Shown in pieces: positions 41,346 through 50,543 of a stretch of DNA of 64,000 nucleotides. The stretch is from Kluyveromyces lactis (Eukaryota; Ascomycota; Saccharomycetes; Saccharomycetales; Saccharomycetaceae), in the NCBI RefSeq assembly GCF_000002515.2, contig NC_006041.1, forward strand, positions 1,116,001 through 1,180,000, in the 5' to 3' direction. Position numbers and translations under genes: made by a program. The notes under the pieces are model-generated. The model saw only the letters and a list, made by a program, of their open reading frames with translations. It searched no databases and was not told where the DNA came from. Position 1 is the first letter of the stretch, and every line of letters begins with the position of its first letter.

Positions 41346-42452
41346 ATGAGTGTTAAGAAGCAAAGTTCCAAGTCTTCAGTGCCAAAATTGACGAAGAAAG
41401 ATGACAAAAAGGTAAAATCATCGTCAAGTGGTTCAGAGTCTAGTTCCAATTCCAGCGACAGCTCGAGTTCAGGTTCAGGTTCAGGTTCAGGTTCAGGTTC
41501 AGATTCGGATTCGGATTCTGGCTCAGACTCTAGTTCAAGCTCTAGCTCAGATTCAGAATCGAACTCTGATAGTAGCTCCAGTTCCAGTTCCAGTTCCAGT
41601 TCCAGTTCCAGTTCAGACTCAGACTCCAGTTCAGACTCAGATTCTAGTTCCAGCTCAGACTCTAGTTCCAGCTCAGACTCTGATTCCGACTCAGACTCTA
41701 GCTCCAGTGCCAGCTCAGAATCCGATGATGAGGACGAAAAAGACATCAAAATTAAGATAAAAGATGAAAAATCTGAGCCAGTAGCAGTGGAAGTAAAGGT
41801 GTCGAAATCGTCAAACTCGGACTCGGAATCTAGTTCTGATTCTAGCTCCGATTCAGACTCTAGCTCCGATTCAAGCTCTGACTCAGACTCCGATTCAAAC
41901 TCTAGCTCTAGCTCTAGTTCAGATTCAGATTCAGACTCTAGCTCTAGCTCCAGCTCGGACTCTAGTTCGGACTCTAGTTCAGACTCAGACTCAGACTCAG
42001 ACTCAGACTCAGACTCAGACTCAGATTCGTCCTCAGATTCGTCCTCCTCATCTAGCGACTCCGATAGCAGCGATAGCGAAACTGCAGTAGAAACCGAAAC
42101 CAACAGCAAACGTCCTCTTGAAACTGAATCTGATTCCACTGAAAATTCCAAAGAATCATCACAAGAACCTTCAACAAAGAAACAAATGATTTCAGCTGGC
42201 GTTGATGAAGTATTGCCTGGACAAAGAAAACATTTCTCCAGAGTCGAAAGAGAGAAGATTGCATTTGAACACGAAGTCCTGACAGATAATACATACAAAG
42301 GTGCCGCAGGTACCTGGGGTGAAATGGCCAACGATAAGTTGAGCCGTGTGAGAGGAAAAGATTTCACTAAAAATAAAAACAAGATGAAAAGAGGTTCTTA
42401 CAGAGGTGGGTCTATCACTATGGCTTCTGGCTCCTATAAGTTTACTGATTGA
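41346..42452 (+). CDS. SRP40: Nucleolar Ser-rich chaperone Srp40 (Nopp140 family, 368 aa)
   Basis: Nucleolar phosphoprotein linked to snoRNP assembly and transport, related to mammalian Nopp140. Most of the protein (about 25-245) is Ser/Asp/Glu repeats, a CK2-substrate pattern. It is broken near 120-150 by a Lys-rich segment. The conserved SRP40 C-terminal domain follows (FSRVEREKIAFEHEVLTDNT, GTWGEMANDKLSRVRGKDFT, MKRGSYRGGSI). S. cerevisiae Srp40 has 406 residues (YKR092C). The repeat DNA also leaves long open frames on the other strand and in another plus frame; these are composition artefacts. Confidence 0.93.
   Translation: MSVKKQSSKSSVPKLTKKDDKKVKSSSSGSESSSNSSDSSSSGSGSGSGSGSDSDSDSGSDSSSSSSSDSESNSDSSSSSSSSSSSSSSSDSDSSSDSDSSSSSDSSSSSDSDSDSDSSSSASSESDDEDEKDIKIKIKDEKSEPVAVEVKVSKSSNSDSESSSDSSSDSDSSSDSSSDSDSDSNSSSSSSSDSDSDSSSSSSSDSSSDSSSDSDSDSDSDSDSDSDSSSDSSSSSSDSDSSDSETAVETETNSKRPLETESDSTENSKESSQEPSTKKQMISAGVDEVLPGQRKHFSRVEREKIAFEHEVLTDNTYKGAAGTWGEMANDKLSRVRGKDFTKNKNKMKRGSYRGGSITMASGSYKFTD
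41450..42060. repeat. Low-complexity Ser/Asp codon repeats in SRP40
   Basis: Tandem hexamer-like units (gactca, agttcc, ggttca, gattca) make the Ser-Asp and Ser-Gly tracts. The array is imperfect, with local pure runs such as eight gactca units near 41983-42028, and is likely to vary in length. Confidence 0.85.
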
Positions 42453-43033
42453 TCAATTCCAAACAATTCTCACCTAATGAAAACCATAAACTACCATCAT
42501 TCACCATCGTCATCTAACTCTTTGGAATAAGAGACAAAACTGTTTCCAATATATACTTACAATCGAAACTATTGTGTATTAAACTGTATAAACCTTCAAA
42601 AACCTTTGTCATTGAACAATAAACCGCTTTGTCAATTCCGGACCAATATGGACGGAACCAAATGCCACACTTGACACGCACCCAATTAAGATGCATAGAA
42701 GTTGCTGAAAAAGCTGTGAGGAATCTTGGCTCGAACAAACGGATTAGGAAAAAAGTTTTTGAAAAGTCGCGAACGGAAACGATGCACACCATTGGGTACC
42801 CACATTTTTGGCCGGTAAGCATTGGTTACCCCTCTCTCGGATAGGCAAGGTTGCAAAGACTATTACTTGTTACTTTTGTAATTGCCATAAATAGAGGCCG
42901 GGAAAAGAAGTTTCTTTGATAAGTTCTTCTTCTTCTTTACATATTAATTAAAGTTTCACAAGATTACGTATTTGCAGATAAGGCATTATTAGCAAGCAAG
43001 AAAGCAAGCAATAAAATCAGGAATAGAAGCATC
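42453..43033. other. Intergenic region SRP40 to small hydrophilic gene
   Basis: About 580 bases. The right part is a strong-looking promoter: a CCCCT STRE-like site near 42830 and CATAAATAGAGG at 42886-42897. A 102-codon minus-strand frame (42514-42822) has no recognisable content. Confidence 0.5.
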
Positions 43034-43282
43034 ATGGGTTTGTTAGACAGTGTTAAGAGCTACGCATCGAAACAAAGTGAAAGCGGTGAAGATTTGGTCA
43101 AGAAGGCTGAGGGTTACTTGGGTGAAGAAAGATTGGGTCAAATCAAGACTAAGGTCGGAGAAGAAAACTTCAAGAAGTTCGAAGACCAAGCTAGATCTTT
43201 CTTGGGTGAATCTTCCGAAAAGAAGGACTCTACTGAAACCTCTGGTTCAGCCGAAACCTCTACCGAGTCTAAAAAGAACTAA
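43034..43282 (+). CDS. Small hydrophilic protein of unknown function (82 aa)
   Basis: I do not recognise a named family. The protein starts MGLLDSVKSYASKQSES, is rich in Lys, Glu and Ser, and has no membrane helix or cysteine. Residues 1-60 should form amphipathic helices (for example LVKKAEGYLGEERLGQIK); the last 20 are a Ser/Thr/Glu tail. This look resembles stress-induced or LEA-like hydrophilins, by composition only. Codons are highly biased (AAG, GAA, TTG, GGT, TCT), which argues for a real, well-expressed gene. A TATA-type box (TAAATAGAGG) lies about 140 bases upstream and a CCCCT element about 200. A similar arrangement precedes the unrelated 79-aa gene at 56369. Confidence 0.75.
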   Translation: MGLLDSVKSYASKQSESGEDLVKKAEGYLGEERLGQIKTKVGEENFKKFEDQARSFLGESSEKKDSTETSGSAETSTESKKN

Positions 43283-43381
43283 GGCAACTAAGGCTGGAAA
43301 TAAGCTCTTTACATTGAGTATATAATTTCATAAGTAACATTAACAGATATCCTTTCTGCTATAACTTTAAAACCGCATCTT

Positions 43382-44473
43382 TCACAACTTTGATTTGGGT
43401 TTATTTACGACTCGTGTAGCGACTAATTCTTTGTACAATGGTTCGAACTGATCTCTATTGTTGTGTAATTCATCCACTGAGGCTGATTGGAGTTTTTTCG
43501 TAATGTGGCCAAGAAGCATCGGTCCGATTACGTTCGGATTTTCAATGTTCATAAGATGGTCGACATTGTCGATTTGGATGCGTTTGTAATGAGGAATGGT
43601 GTCCTGTAACAGCTGATAATTTTCCGGCGGACACCATTTAGATTTACCACCCACGTAGCAAATCACGGGGCTTTCAATCCATTTCAAGTTGTCAATTAAC
43701 CAGTAAGCATAGGGGTGGAGACACATGTACCCGATGAGGTGTTGCTCTTTTGAAGTCTTCGTGTGGAATTTCGATCCTCGTTTTATCAACTCAGCGTCAC
43801 AGAAAGTATCTAAAATAGTTTTATCAGAGTTTCTCCAAAAGCTGCGCTTCCTCATGAACTCCTCGTACTCGTCCCTTGTGGCAAAGGTGTCTTGAACCAT
43901 GTTGCTAATAGCATTGAAATAGTTGTTACTCAAAAGCGTGATCTTCTTTGGACTTGGTGGGTTAAGCATCTTAACAACGGGCTCCATGGTTATGATAAGC
44001 TGAAACAAGTTTGGAGATAGTATACCGCAACCAAGAGCTTGATGCCCACCCATAGAATGCCCAATCAGTACGTTGAAACTGTTTTGTTTTGGAGGATTTA
44101 ACTCAACGTCACATATCTTGATAATATCCTTAGAACCATCGATCCAATGGAATATAGAGCCAAGTTTCCCCTCGTTGGCAACACAGGAATCACCATGGTT
44201 CACTTGGTCCACTGCTATTAGCTTCCCAAGCTTATACTGGTATTTTTCAGGGTTCGCTTGGATCTGTTTGTGGAAATATTTCACGTACCATTCCCATATG
44301 CTCTTTGTCATACCCGTTCCATGTAGAAACACGATGTTAACCTCGGGAACAGCTCTAAGATCCTCAGTTTCGTAGACATCGTAGAAAATCTCAAGAACGT
44401 CGGTCCCACTCAACGTACTCCGGTAATCAGTTCTTGGTACAGCTGCAGTCACCCTTTTCGTCGATTTTATCAT
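43382..44473 (-). CDS. LPX1: Peroxisomal alpha/beta-hydrolase, Lpx1 type (363 aa)
   Basis: Lpx1 is a peroxisomal matrix lipase/acylhydrolase in S. cerevisiae (YOR084W, 387 aa). Here the alpha/beta-hydrolase features are FLHGTGMTKSIW (oxyanion region), the nucleophile elbow GHSMGG with Ser140, and a C-terminal His in DNVDHLMNIENP. The protein ends in SKL, the canonical peroxisomal targeting signal type 1 (the S. cerevisiae protein ends QKL). The neighbour WHI5 matches S. cerevisiae order. The substrate is not shown by the sequence. Confidence 0.88.
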   Translation of the reverse strand: MIKSTKRVTAAVPRTDYRSTLSGTDVLEIFYDVYETEDLRAVPEVNIVFLHGTGMTKSIWEWYVKYFHKQIQANPEKYQYKLGKLIAVDQVNHGDSCVANEGKLGSIFHWIDGSKDIIKICDVELNPPKQNSFNVLIGHSMGGHQALGCGILSPNLFQLIITMEPVVKMLNPPSPKKITLLSNNYFNAISNMVQDTFATRDEYEEFMRKRSFWRNSDKTILDTFCDAELIKRGSKFHTKTSKEQHLIGYMCLHPYAYWLIDNLKWIESPVICYVGGKSKWCPPENYQLLQDTIPHYKRIQIDNVDHLMNIENPNVIGPMLLGHITKKLQSASVDELHNNRDQFEPLYKELVATRVVNKPKSKL

Positions 44474-45000
44474 ATTATTACTGAATTATTAGGGGAGTTG
44501 TAACCTGATATCAATAATGTGCCCTAAGAGATTACACATTCAACTGATTATCACCATCAAGCATCATGGGGACATACTTATAATCCATATATGTTTACTT
44601 ATATATCTTTATATCTGGATCAAACTGACTTAAAGTGGAGAAGAATATAGAACTTCGGACATAATCCTTGGCAATGAGTAATGAAACAAAGACCGTTTCT
44701 CCAAAAGTATGTTAAAGGAAACAGGCCCAAAGTTCATAGGGGAACTCTGCATGCAGATTAAGCTTGGGGAAGAATACTCTTGGTTAAAGCTTATTGTGTT
44801 TAGTTTTCTATGAATGTTAGTTAGATATGTCAGACTTGTGTTACAATTAGTTTAGAGATGTATTTGAATTGATTGATGTTATGAAGAGATTAGTGTAATA
44901 AGAACAGAGAAAGAATTTAGAATTATTAAGGTAAAAACAGGCAGATATGGGATTACCAAAATGAAGTGAAATGGGTAAAGAGAAAAAAAGGCATTGTCAT
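44474..45000. other. Intergenic region LPX1 start to WHI5 end
   Basis: About 530 AT-rich bases with TATA-like runs near 44596-44612 (ttatatatctttatatc), in the LPX1 promoter direction. I see no gene or repeat. Confidence 0.5.
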
Positions 45001-46113
45001 TTACTCGCTTTGAGACTCTACGTCAGTCTCCACGTCAGTTTGCACCTCCGAATGCAAACTCAGTTTGACGGGTTTCGTCAGTTTTGGCGAGCCCAGGGAA
45101 GGGCGAGGACCCTGTTTAGAGTCACTATCATCGCTTGGATTACTAGTTCTATCTGAATCAGTAGTAGTAATATCAGAAGCACTTATCGTAGCAGCAGACG
45201 TAGAATTATTGTTAACGGGAGGGGGTGTTGGTGGGGGCAACGCCAGGTCAAAGCTTCCCGAAGGTCTTCTCTTGTGTGGTGATGAAAGGGACATAAGCGT
45301 CTCTATCGCTTCCACCTCTGATGGTTGCGAATTTGACGACGATGATGTTCTAGTAATCTTTGGATGGGTTGAGGATAACGACCTTTGTTTTTTCTTGGGA
45401 CTTTGTAACGCTTTCAAGAACGCTACCTGCGCAGAATTCTCACCGGCTAAATCTTCTAAATCATCCTTTAGTTTCAACCCCATCGTATCGTGTGCCAATA
45501 CGGACTTTGATGCATTTCTCGTTTCCTTAATGGCAGAAGGAAGTGTTTCCAGTTCCGTATCTGAATCCTGAGCGAAAACGTTGCTATAAGAACTAGGTTT
45601 CACCTCGTTTGTCACTTGAGCAGCATCGTCAATCGATTCATCTAACCCGCGTTTCGAATGCTGAAGCATATTCTGTTGCATCTTGACGTATGCATAATTT
45701 AACCTTGATTTAAGGTTATTCGAAATTTCACGTATCGGTTTCTGAGTCGCAACAACAGGTTTATGAACAGGACTTTGCAACTCTAGCGATGGCGAAAGAA
45801 ACAGCTCCTGGTTTTTTGACTTGGGAGTTTCAGGTGGTATCAGATTGGTAAACTTTGAATGTTGTAAACCTACCGGTGATTGCGGTATGGCGATCTCTCC
45901 AGAGTGTGATGAGTGAGTGAATCTTTTTGGACTTGCCAGAGAGGGCGCCCCCTCGAGATTTCCCACAGTTGCCGAAGATTGTCTCGGCGAGGGCAAAAAA
46001 CTAGGCCTGGACCCGGAATCATTTTTATTACTGTCACTCAACGGTGAAGGAGTCTCTGGAGACTCTTCACCCAGCAGTGAGCCGGCTCTTTGTCTCTTCG
46101 GAGTCCCTTCCAT
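45001..46113 (-). CDS. WHI5: G1/S transcription repressor Whi5/Srl3 (370 aa)
   Basis: Whi5 binds SBF/MBF in G1 and represses the G1/S genes until Cln3-Cdk phosphorylates it, so it sets cell size at Start; the yeast counterpart of Rb. S. cerevisiae has two relatives, WHI5 (YOR083W, 295 aa) and SRL3 (YKR091W, 246 aa). The neighbours LPX1 (YOR084W) and PXL1 (YKR090C) show that this is their undivided ancestor. The conserved GTB motif SRLNYAYVKMQ is at about 136-146. Many SP/TP sites are present (for example PETPSPLSD, IPQSPVG, PPETPKS), as expected for a Cdk target. Most of the rest is disordered. Confidence 0.9.
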   Translation of the reverse strand: MEGTPKRQRAGSLLGEESPETPSPLSDSNKNDSGSRPSFLPSPRQSSATVGNLEGAPSLASPKRFTHSSHSGEIAIPQSPVGLQHSKFTNLIPPETPKSKNQELFLSPSLELQSPVHKPVVATQKPIREISNNLKSRLNYAYVKMQQNMLQHSKRGLDESIDDAAQVTNEVKPSSYSNVFAQDSDTELETLPSAIKETRNASKSVLAHDTMGLKLKDDLEDLAGENSAQVAFLKALQSPKKKQRSLSSTHPKITRTSSSSNSQPSEVEAIETLMSLSSPHKRRPSGSFDLALPPPTPPPVNNNSTSAATISASDITTTDSDRTSNPSDDSDSKQGPRPSLGSPKLTKPVKLSLHSEVQTDVETDVESQSE

Positions 46114-46721
46114 AATTCTTTTTTATACCTTGATTAAACGGAACAAATAAAGGATACGCACACAGTGACAGAAGCTTATAGATGGTATCAAACAGTAACT
46201 TAAAGAACAGTTAGTCGGTAAATGTTTATATTTTATACCGCTTTTCAATATCTCCCCTAAAGTTTCACTTGTAATACCGTAATATCTCACTGGACAGAAA
46301 ACAAAATAATAACTCTCTGCGAAAAATGTAATGTTCCACCGGTAAAACACGTGTATAACTGGTCACAAATAAAAATATCAACGGAACACACTCAGTAAAC
46401 CGTGTTTCGAGTGCCTTAAGACGCGTTGATGATCTTGTTTTACAGGTTTCGTCCCTTGTTGCCATATATAAGTCCAGTGTTTGGTTTGCTTGTTTTCCAA
46501 TTAAGTCATTTCAATAACAAAGGAAAATTGGCGACCAAGCATGTTACCCGGAAAATTAGGATAATACCAATCTGGATCGGTACTTCACCGAGGTAAACTA
46601 CCTATCTCATCGCTGATGCCGATCGTTATGGAGGATTTTAATATTAACATTACAAGTCCATATATGTGTATATGTGTAAATGTACATACAGAGGGATAGA
46701 GAGTGAAGAAACCTCTCAGAT
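46114..46721. other. Intergenic region WHI5 start to PXL1 end
   Basis: About 610 bases. It has an MCB site ACGCGT at 46421-46426 and a CACGTG E-box at 46348-46353, both in the WHI5 upstream region. I see no gene. Confidence 0.5.
46421..46426. promoter_or_regulatory. MCB box (ACGCGT) upstream of WHI5
   Basis: Exact MCB consensus about 310 bases upstream of the WHI5 start. Srl3, one of the S. cerevisiae descendants of this gene, is cell-cycle regulated at G1/S, so an MBF input is plausible. One site alone is weak evidence. Confidence 0.4.
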
Positions 46722-48608
46722 TCAGGAGAAATTTATCAGTCTGGTTCTCCTCCTAGAGATGGTGTTCGATCTTCTCTGATCTGCTGGTAAGGACGATACT
46801 CCGGTCTCCTTTAATGTGTTAATATCGTGCCTGTTGCAGATCGTGTGTTCGTGGTTAAATACGTAGTAGTCTTGTCCGATGACCTTTGCGCATATGTAAC
46901 ATTTCAAACATGATGGATGGAACCGTTCGTTCTTGTCGTTCTCTAGACACTCACCTTCGATGAATCCGTTGCACACTTTGCATATAGAGTTATTCTTCTC
47001 ATGAAAGTGTAATTGGCAATAAGGTTGGTCGTCTAGGATGTAGCAGGGGACTCTCTTCGAGAATGGTTTGGAACAAGTGATACATTTGAAACATCCACGG
47101 TGCCACTGCCCAGACAACTCGTTTTCGTGTTTTGAATAGATACCTTTTCCGACGACTTCTTTGTGACAGTTACGACATGGTCCGTGGCCCGGTGGGTATA
47201 CTTCCATCGGAGTTTGTTCGTGTAACTCCTGTTGTCTTGGTAAGGAGTCTCGTATCTTCTCTGGAGGTGTTTGGATTGGCTCGTGAGATTCTTTATGGAA
47301 ATTGTAAAAAGTTGGAGTAGAATTACTTTGTAGGGACATTAAGGTGCCTTCCTCGTCAGGGCGTTGCATTTCTGGAATATTTATCATCTGGGGTTCGTAA
47401 TGGGATAAATATGCGCTTGATTTTTTTAAATGGGTTTGTTTTGTACCTAGTTCCAATGACAACTCTTGGTCTGGAGTTAACCCTTTATTTCTCGTCAAAG
47501 TCACGGTGTCCAATTCTGCAATCAGTTTCTCCATTGCAGTAAGTTTACCGTCCGGAGAGTTAAGCTCAGGTTCAGCTGATTTAGACACGATTTCAGGTTC
47601 AACGACGACTGACGGTATCTGCTCAATTTGTTTGAGGTCATTGTTAGGATACAACGGATTAATTTCTTCTTCGTCAACTTCTTCTGGTACCTCTGAATCC
47701 ATTGGCTCCTCTGGTGCCTGTATCGAGACTACTGGTACTGGAGGTAGATCATGCACATCTGAAGTTTCACTGACCAAAATATTTGGGATCAAAGCTGGTT
47801 CCGGCTCATCATGGAGCAGTGCTTTACTCAAAGCACTATTTGGAGCAAAATTCACACTGATATGATTGCTCACATCGGCATCATCAACGGAAGAATGATA
47901 ACTATCCCGAAGGTTATCCCCGTCATCCTGACTGTCTCTTTTCACACTTGAGTTTTCTGTCAATTGCATGAACGATTGTTCCACAGGATCGATACCTGGT
48001 GGAAACTGTTCTCCAGAGTCACCCATTTGCGGCGTATTATAAGTAGACGAGGAATTGCTCTGTGCAGTATAGGAACCAACAGCAGGTCCAGAAGTGAAGG
48101 GGAATCCACTGCCACCTGTGGTTAAATTCGGCGAGCTCGCCGATACTCCGGGTTTTAACACATCGAAATCGAAATGTGAATGGGATCCAGACCCACGGTC
48201 AGATCCTGATTCATTACTCATCACTGTTCCAGAATCGTTATGGCCATTCAACTTATAGAACGTCTGGTTCACAGAACTAGTACTGTGCGAGGCCTTGTTC
48301 AGTTTCGTCGCAAACACCTTTGAGCGCGTACTCAAATTTGTACTGGAGTTGACATTAGAAGTGGAATTCGAATTTGAATTTGAATTAGAATGCAAACCAG
48401 TTCCCGGTATAAATTCAGGATGTTTCGTCTGGCTCACACCAGAAGCAACCCTCGAGGTATTTCTTGAACCGCTCTTGGACGTACTGGAACCAGATGTCTT
48501 CGAGAACGCAACATCAAAACCAGCGCGTTCCATGGCTGTGCGATAGCGGACATTGGGCCTCAGCGGAGGAAACGGACTACTATTCAACGGTACCTGCATC
48601 ACGGTCAC
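46722..48608 (-). CDS. PXL1: Paxillin-like LIM protein Pxl1 (628 aa)
   Basis: Localises to sites of polarised growth and modulates Rho1/Cdc42 signalling in S. cerevisiae (YKR090W, 706 aa). The first 470 residues are Ser/Asn/Pro-rich and disordered. Two LIM zinc-binding domains follow, at about 476-535 (CRNCHKEV ... HRGCFKCITC) and 540-600 (CKVCNGFIEGEC ... HPSCLKCYIC). The cysteine/histidine ligands I can follow are all present. The start is the first ATG (MTVMQVPLNSS); Met4 is an alternative. Confidence 0.92.
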   Translation of the reverse strand: MTVMQVPLNSSPFPPLRPNVRYRTAMERAGFDVAFSKTSGSSTSKSGSRNTSRVASGVSQTKHPEFIPGTGLHSNSNSNSNSTSNVNSSTNLSTRSKVFATKLNKASHSTSSVNQTFYKLNGHNDSGTVMSNESGSDRGSGSHSHFDFDVLKPGVSASSPNLTTGGSGFPFTSGPAVGSYTAQSNSSSTYNTPQMGDSGEQFPPGIDPVEQSFMQLTENSSVKRDSQDDGDNLRDSYHSSVDDADVSNHISVNFAPNSALSKALLHDEPEPALIPNILVSETSDVHDLPPVPVVSIQAPEEPMDSEVPEEVDEEEINPLYPNNDLKQIEQIPSVVVEPEIVSKSAEPELNSPDGKLTAMEKLIAELDTVTLTRNKGLTPDQELSLELGTKQTHLKKSSAYLSHYEPQMINIPEMQRPDEEGTLMSLQSNSTPTFYNFHKESHEPIQTPPEKIRDSLPRQQELHEQTPMEVYPPGHGPCRNCHKEVVGKGIYSKHENELSGQWHRGCFKCITCSKPFSKRVPCYILDDQPYCQLHFHEKNNSICKVCNGFIEGECLENDKNERFHPSCLKCYICAKVIGQDYYVFNHEHTICNRHDINTLKETGVSSLPADQRRSNTISRRRTRLINFS

Positions 48609-49196
48609 TCGGTTCTAATCAAATAAACACACTTGACAGAACTAAGACCACTGGACAAACAACTAGCAGGTGTTGTGTTCCTTTACCGATAGCTTATGAT
48701 TTTCGAAAAGTGACAGATTCTCTTAATAGAGAGAGATTGGTGTTGATTTTTCAAGATCTTCGCGACTTCCGATGAAGAGAAGGAACAGACGTTAGACGTG
48801 ACAAGGGGTTCGCTGGACTGGGATCTATGTAAGTGAATGTACAGCACCTGCTGCGTAAGGTGCTGTAATGTTATGCCAAGTACATTGAATTAAGTATGTA
48901 CGGTTTCATGCTAGTTGAGAAAATGATAAGAGCTGCGGTCTTTTCTGTATGGGAAAGCAGATCTGACAATGGGGCTGTGATCTTCCGGTACAATGAGGTG
49001 TCTGGGTTCATCCAAGTTATCAGAAAAAACAATCTGGATCACGTGCACATTACAGCACGTGACTTGAAATTTCTTTCTTTTACATCGCTTCGAATATGAA
49101 GTCATCTCAGCCAGTTATCCAAGAGATGAGATGAGATGAGATAAACCAATAGGTTTATACAATTCTAGGAACCAGCATCGATATTGTGACGCCCAA
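48609..49196. other. Divergent promoter PXL1 / PUS4
   Basis: About 590 bases. Two CACGTG E-boxes lie at 49040-49045 and 49056-49061. A GAGATGAGATGAG run, PAC-like, is at 49123-49142. I see no gene; the 67-codon frame at 48896 is chance. Confidence 0.55.
49123..49142 (+). promoter_or_regulatory. PAC-like GATGAG repeat upstream of PUS4
   Basis: Repeated GAGAT units very like the run before RRP4, here 55-75 bases before the PUS4 start. It lacks the leading GCG and an RRPE nearby, so assignment to the ribosome-biogenesis regulon is tentative. Confidence 0.45.
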
Positions 49197-50450
49197 ATGA
49201 ACGGTATATTTGCTATTGAGAAGCCTAGTGGGGTTACCTCCAACAGTTTCTTGCAACAATTGAAGAATGCTCTCATGAAGAGCACTATTTTCCAGAAAGA
49301 CATCCAAAAGGCAGTGATGGATAGATCCCAGCAATACGCCAAGGAGACCGGTAAGAAGCCTAGTAAACGGAAGCTTAGAAAAGTGTCTCAGATCAAAATG
49401 GGACACGGCGGTACACTGGATCCTCTGGCTTCAGGAGTCATGGTCATTGGGATTGGTAGTGGGACCAAGAAATTGTCCGAATATTTGGGTAATTGTACCA
49501 AGATATACGAGACTGAAGCGTTATTCGGTGTAGCAACGACGTCTGGTGATAGCGAGGGTGATATTATAACTGAAACCTCGGTTAAGCATTTGACATGGGA
49601 CGATTTGAAGACTGTAGAGGCAAAATTTGTGGGCCATTTGAAACAAACTCCACCAATTTACGCTGCTTTGAAATTGAATGGGAAACCGTTGTACGAGTAC
49701 GCCCGTGAGGGGATTCCACTACCGAAGGCGATTGAACCAAGACAGATCCAGATCTATTCTTTGCAGCTGTTTAGCGATTCACTGACCAGAGATCATTCTT
49801 ATCCGATTCTTAAATTGCAAGATGTTGAGGAAAGAGAGGTGTTGAAGAAATTGAATGCAAATCTGATGGAAGATAAATTGTACTTCTCACAAGAATACTG
49901 TGAGAAACATGGATTAAAATCTGAAGAAGTTGAAGTAGGGAATTGGATTCCACTTACCGATGAGGAAAGAGCCAGCATTTATTCTTCGAAAAACGATTCG
50001 TACAGGGCTCCGTTACTTCATTTTAAGACAAGTGTATCAAGTGGAACGTACATTCGGTCTTTGATTAGCGATATTGGTAAGTCTATGAAGTCCTCATGCT
50101 ACATGGTGAAACTAATACGTTGCCAGCAACAAGAGTGGGCTTTAGATAAAAATAACGTATTCACATTAGACGATTTTGAACATAATGATGAGGAAATATG
50201 GTCCAAAGTCTTGGAAAAAGTGTTGGAAGAAGGTTCCAAAGTGAACATTGAAGAGGAGTTTATCAGGGCAAAGGCTGAAGCAAAGGCTGAAGCAAAGGCC
50301 GAAGCGGAAGCTGCTGCCAAAGTTGCAGCAGAAGTGAATGTCGAAACTACCGAAGCAACTGCCGCTACCACCGTCGAACCAGTTACGGTACAATCCACAG
50401 CAGAGGAAACACCGACTGGCAAAAGGTCTAGAGATGACGAGAAAATGTAA
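49197..50450 (+). CDS. PUS4: tRNA pseudouridine55 synthase Pus4 (TruB family, 417 aa)
   Basis: Makes pseudouridine 55 in the T-loop of cytosolic and mitochondrial tRNAs. The start MNGIFAIEKPSGVTS is the typical TruB N-terminus. The catalytic Asp75 is in GHGGTLDPLASGV. The conserved tyrosine region (TPPIYAALKLNGKPLYEYAR) and the C-terminal SSGTYIRSLISDIGK motif are present. S. cerevisiae Pus4 has 403 residues (YNL292W). After the enzyme domain there is a low-complexity AEAKAEAKAE tail (about 355-380), coded by direct repeats near 50268-50310. Confidence 0.96.
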   Translation: MNGIFAIEKPSGVTSNSFLQQLKNALMKSTIFQKDIQKAVMDRSQQYAKETGKKPSKRKLRKVSQIKMGHGGTLDPLASGVMVIGIGSGTKKLSEYLGNCTKIYETEALFGVATTSGDSEGDIITETSVKHLTWDDLKTVEAKFVGHLKQTPPIYAALKLNGKPLYEYAREGIPLPKAIEPRQIQIYSLQLFSDSLTRDHSYPILKLQDVEEREVLKKLNANLMEDKLYFSQEYCEKHGLKSEEVEVGNWIPLTDEERASIYSSKNDSYRAPLLHFKTSVSSGTYIRSLISDIGKSMKSSCYMVKLIRCQQQEWALDKNNVFTLDDFEHNDEEIWSKVLEKVLEEGSKVNIEEEFIRAKAEAKAEAKAEAEAAAKVAAEVNVETTEATAATTVEPVTVQSTAEETPTGKRSRDDEKM

Positions 50451-50543
50451 TAATATCTATTATAGTCCCAATTCTTTAACCCATACAAACAAAAAATAAA
50501 ATTTTATATATATACTGCATAAACGAAATCGTACCTTCTATCT

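Noticed and set aside
41333-42382. 349-codon minus-strand open frame opposite SRP40, rich in Glu, Ser and Leu
   Set aside because: It is the complement of the Ser/Asp repeat array. The plus strand carries the conserved Srp40 C-terminal domain, so the antisense frame is a composition artefact.
42514-42822. 102-codon minus-strand frame between SRP40 and the 82-aa gene
   Set aside because: No motif, random codon use, and it overlaps the promoter of the 82-aa gene.
50099-50488. 129-codon minus-strand frame rich in Ser/Ala opposite the end of PUS4
   Set aside because: It is a shadow of the AEAK repeat tail of PUS4.
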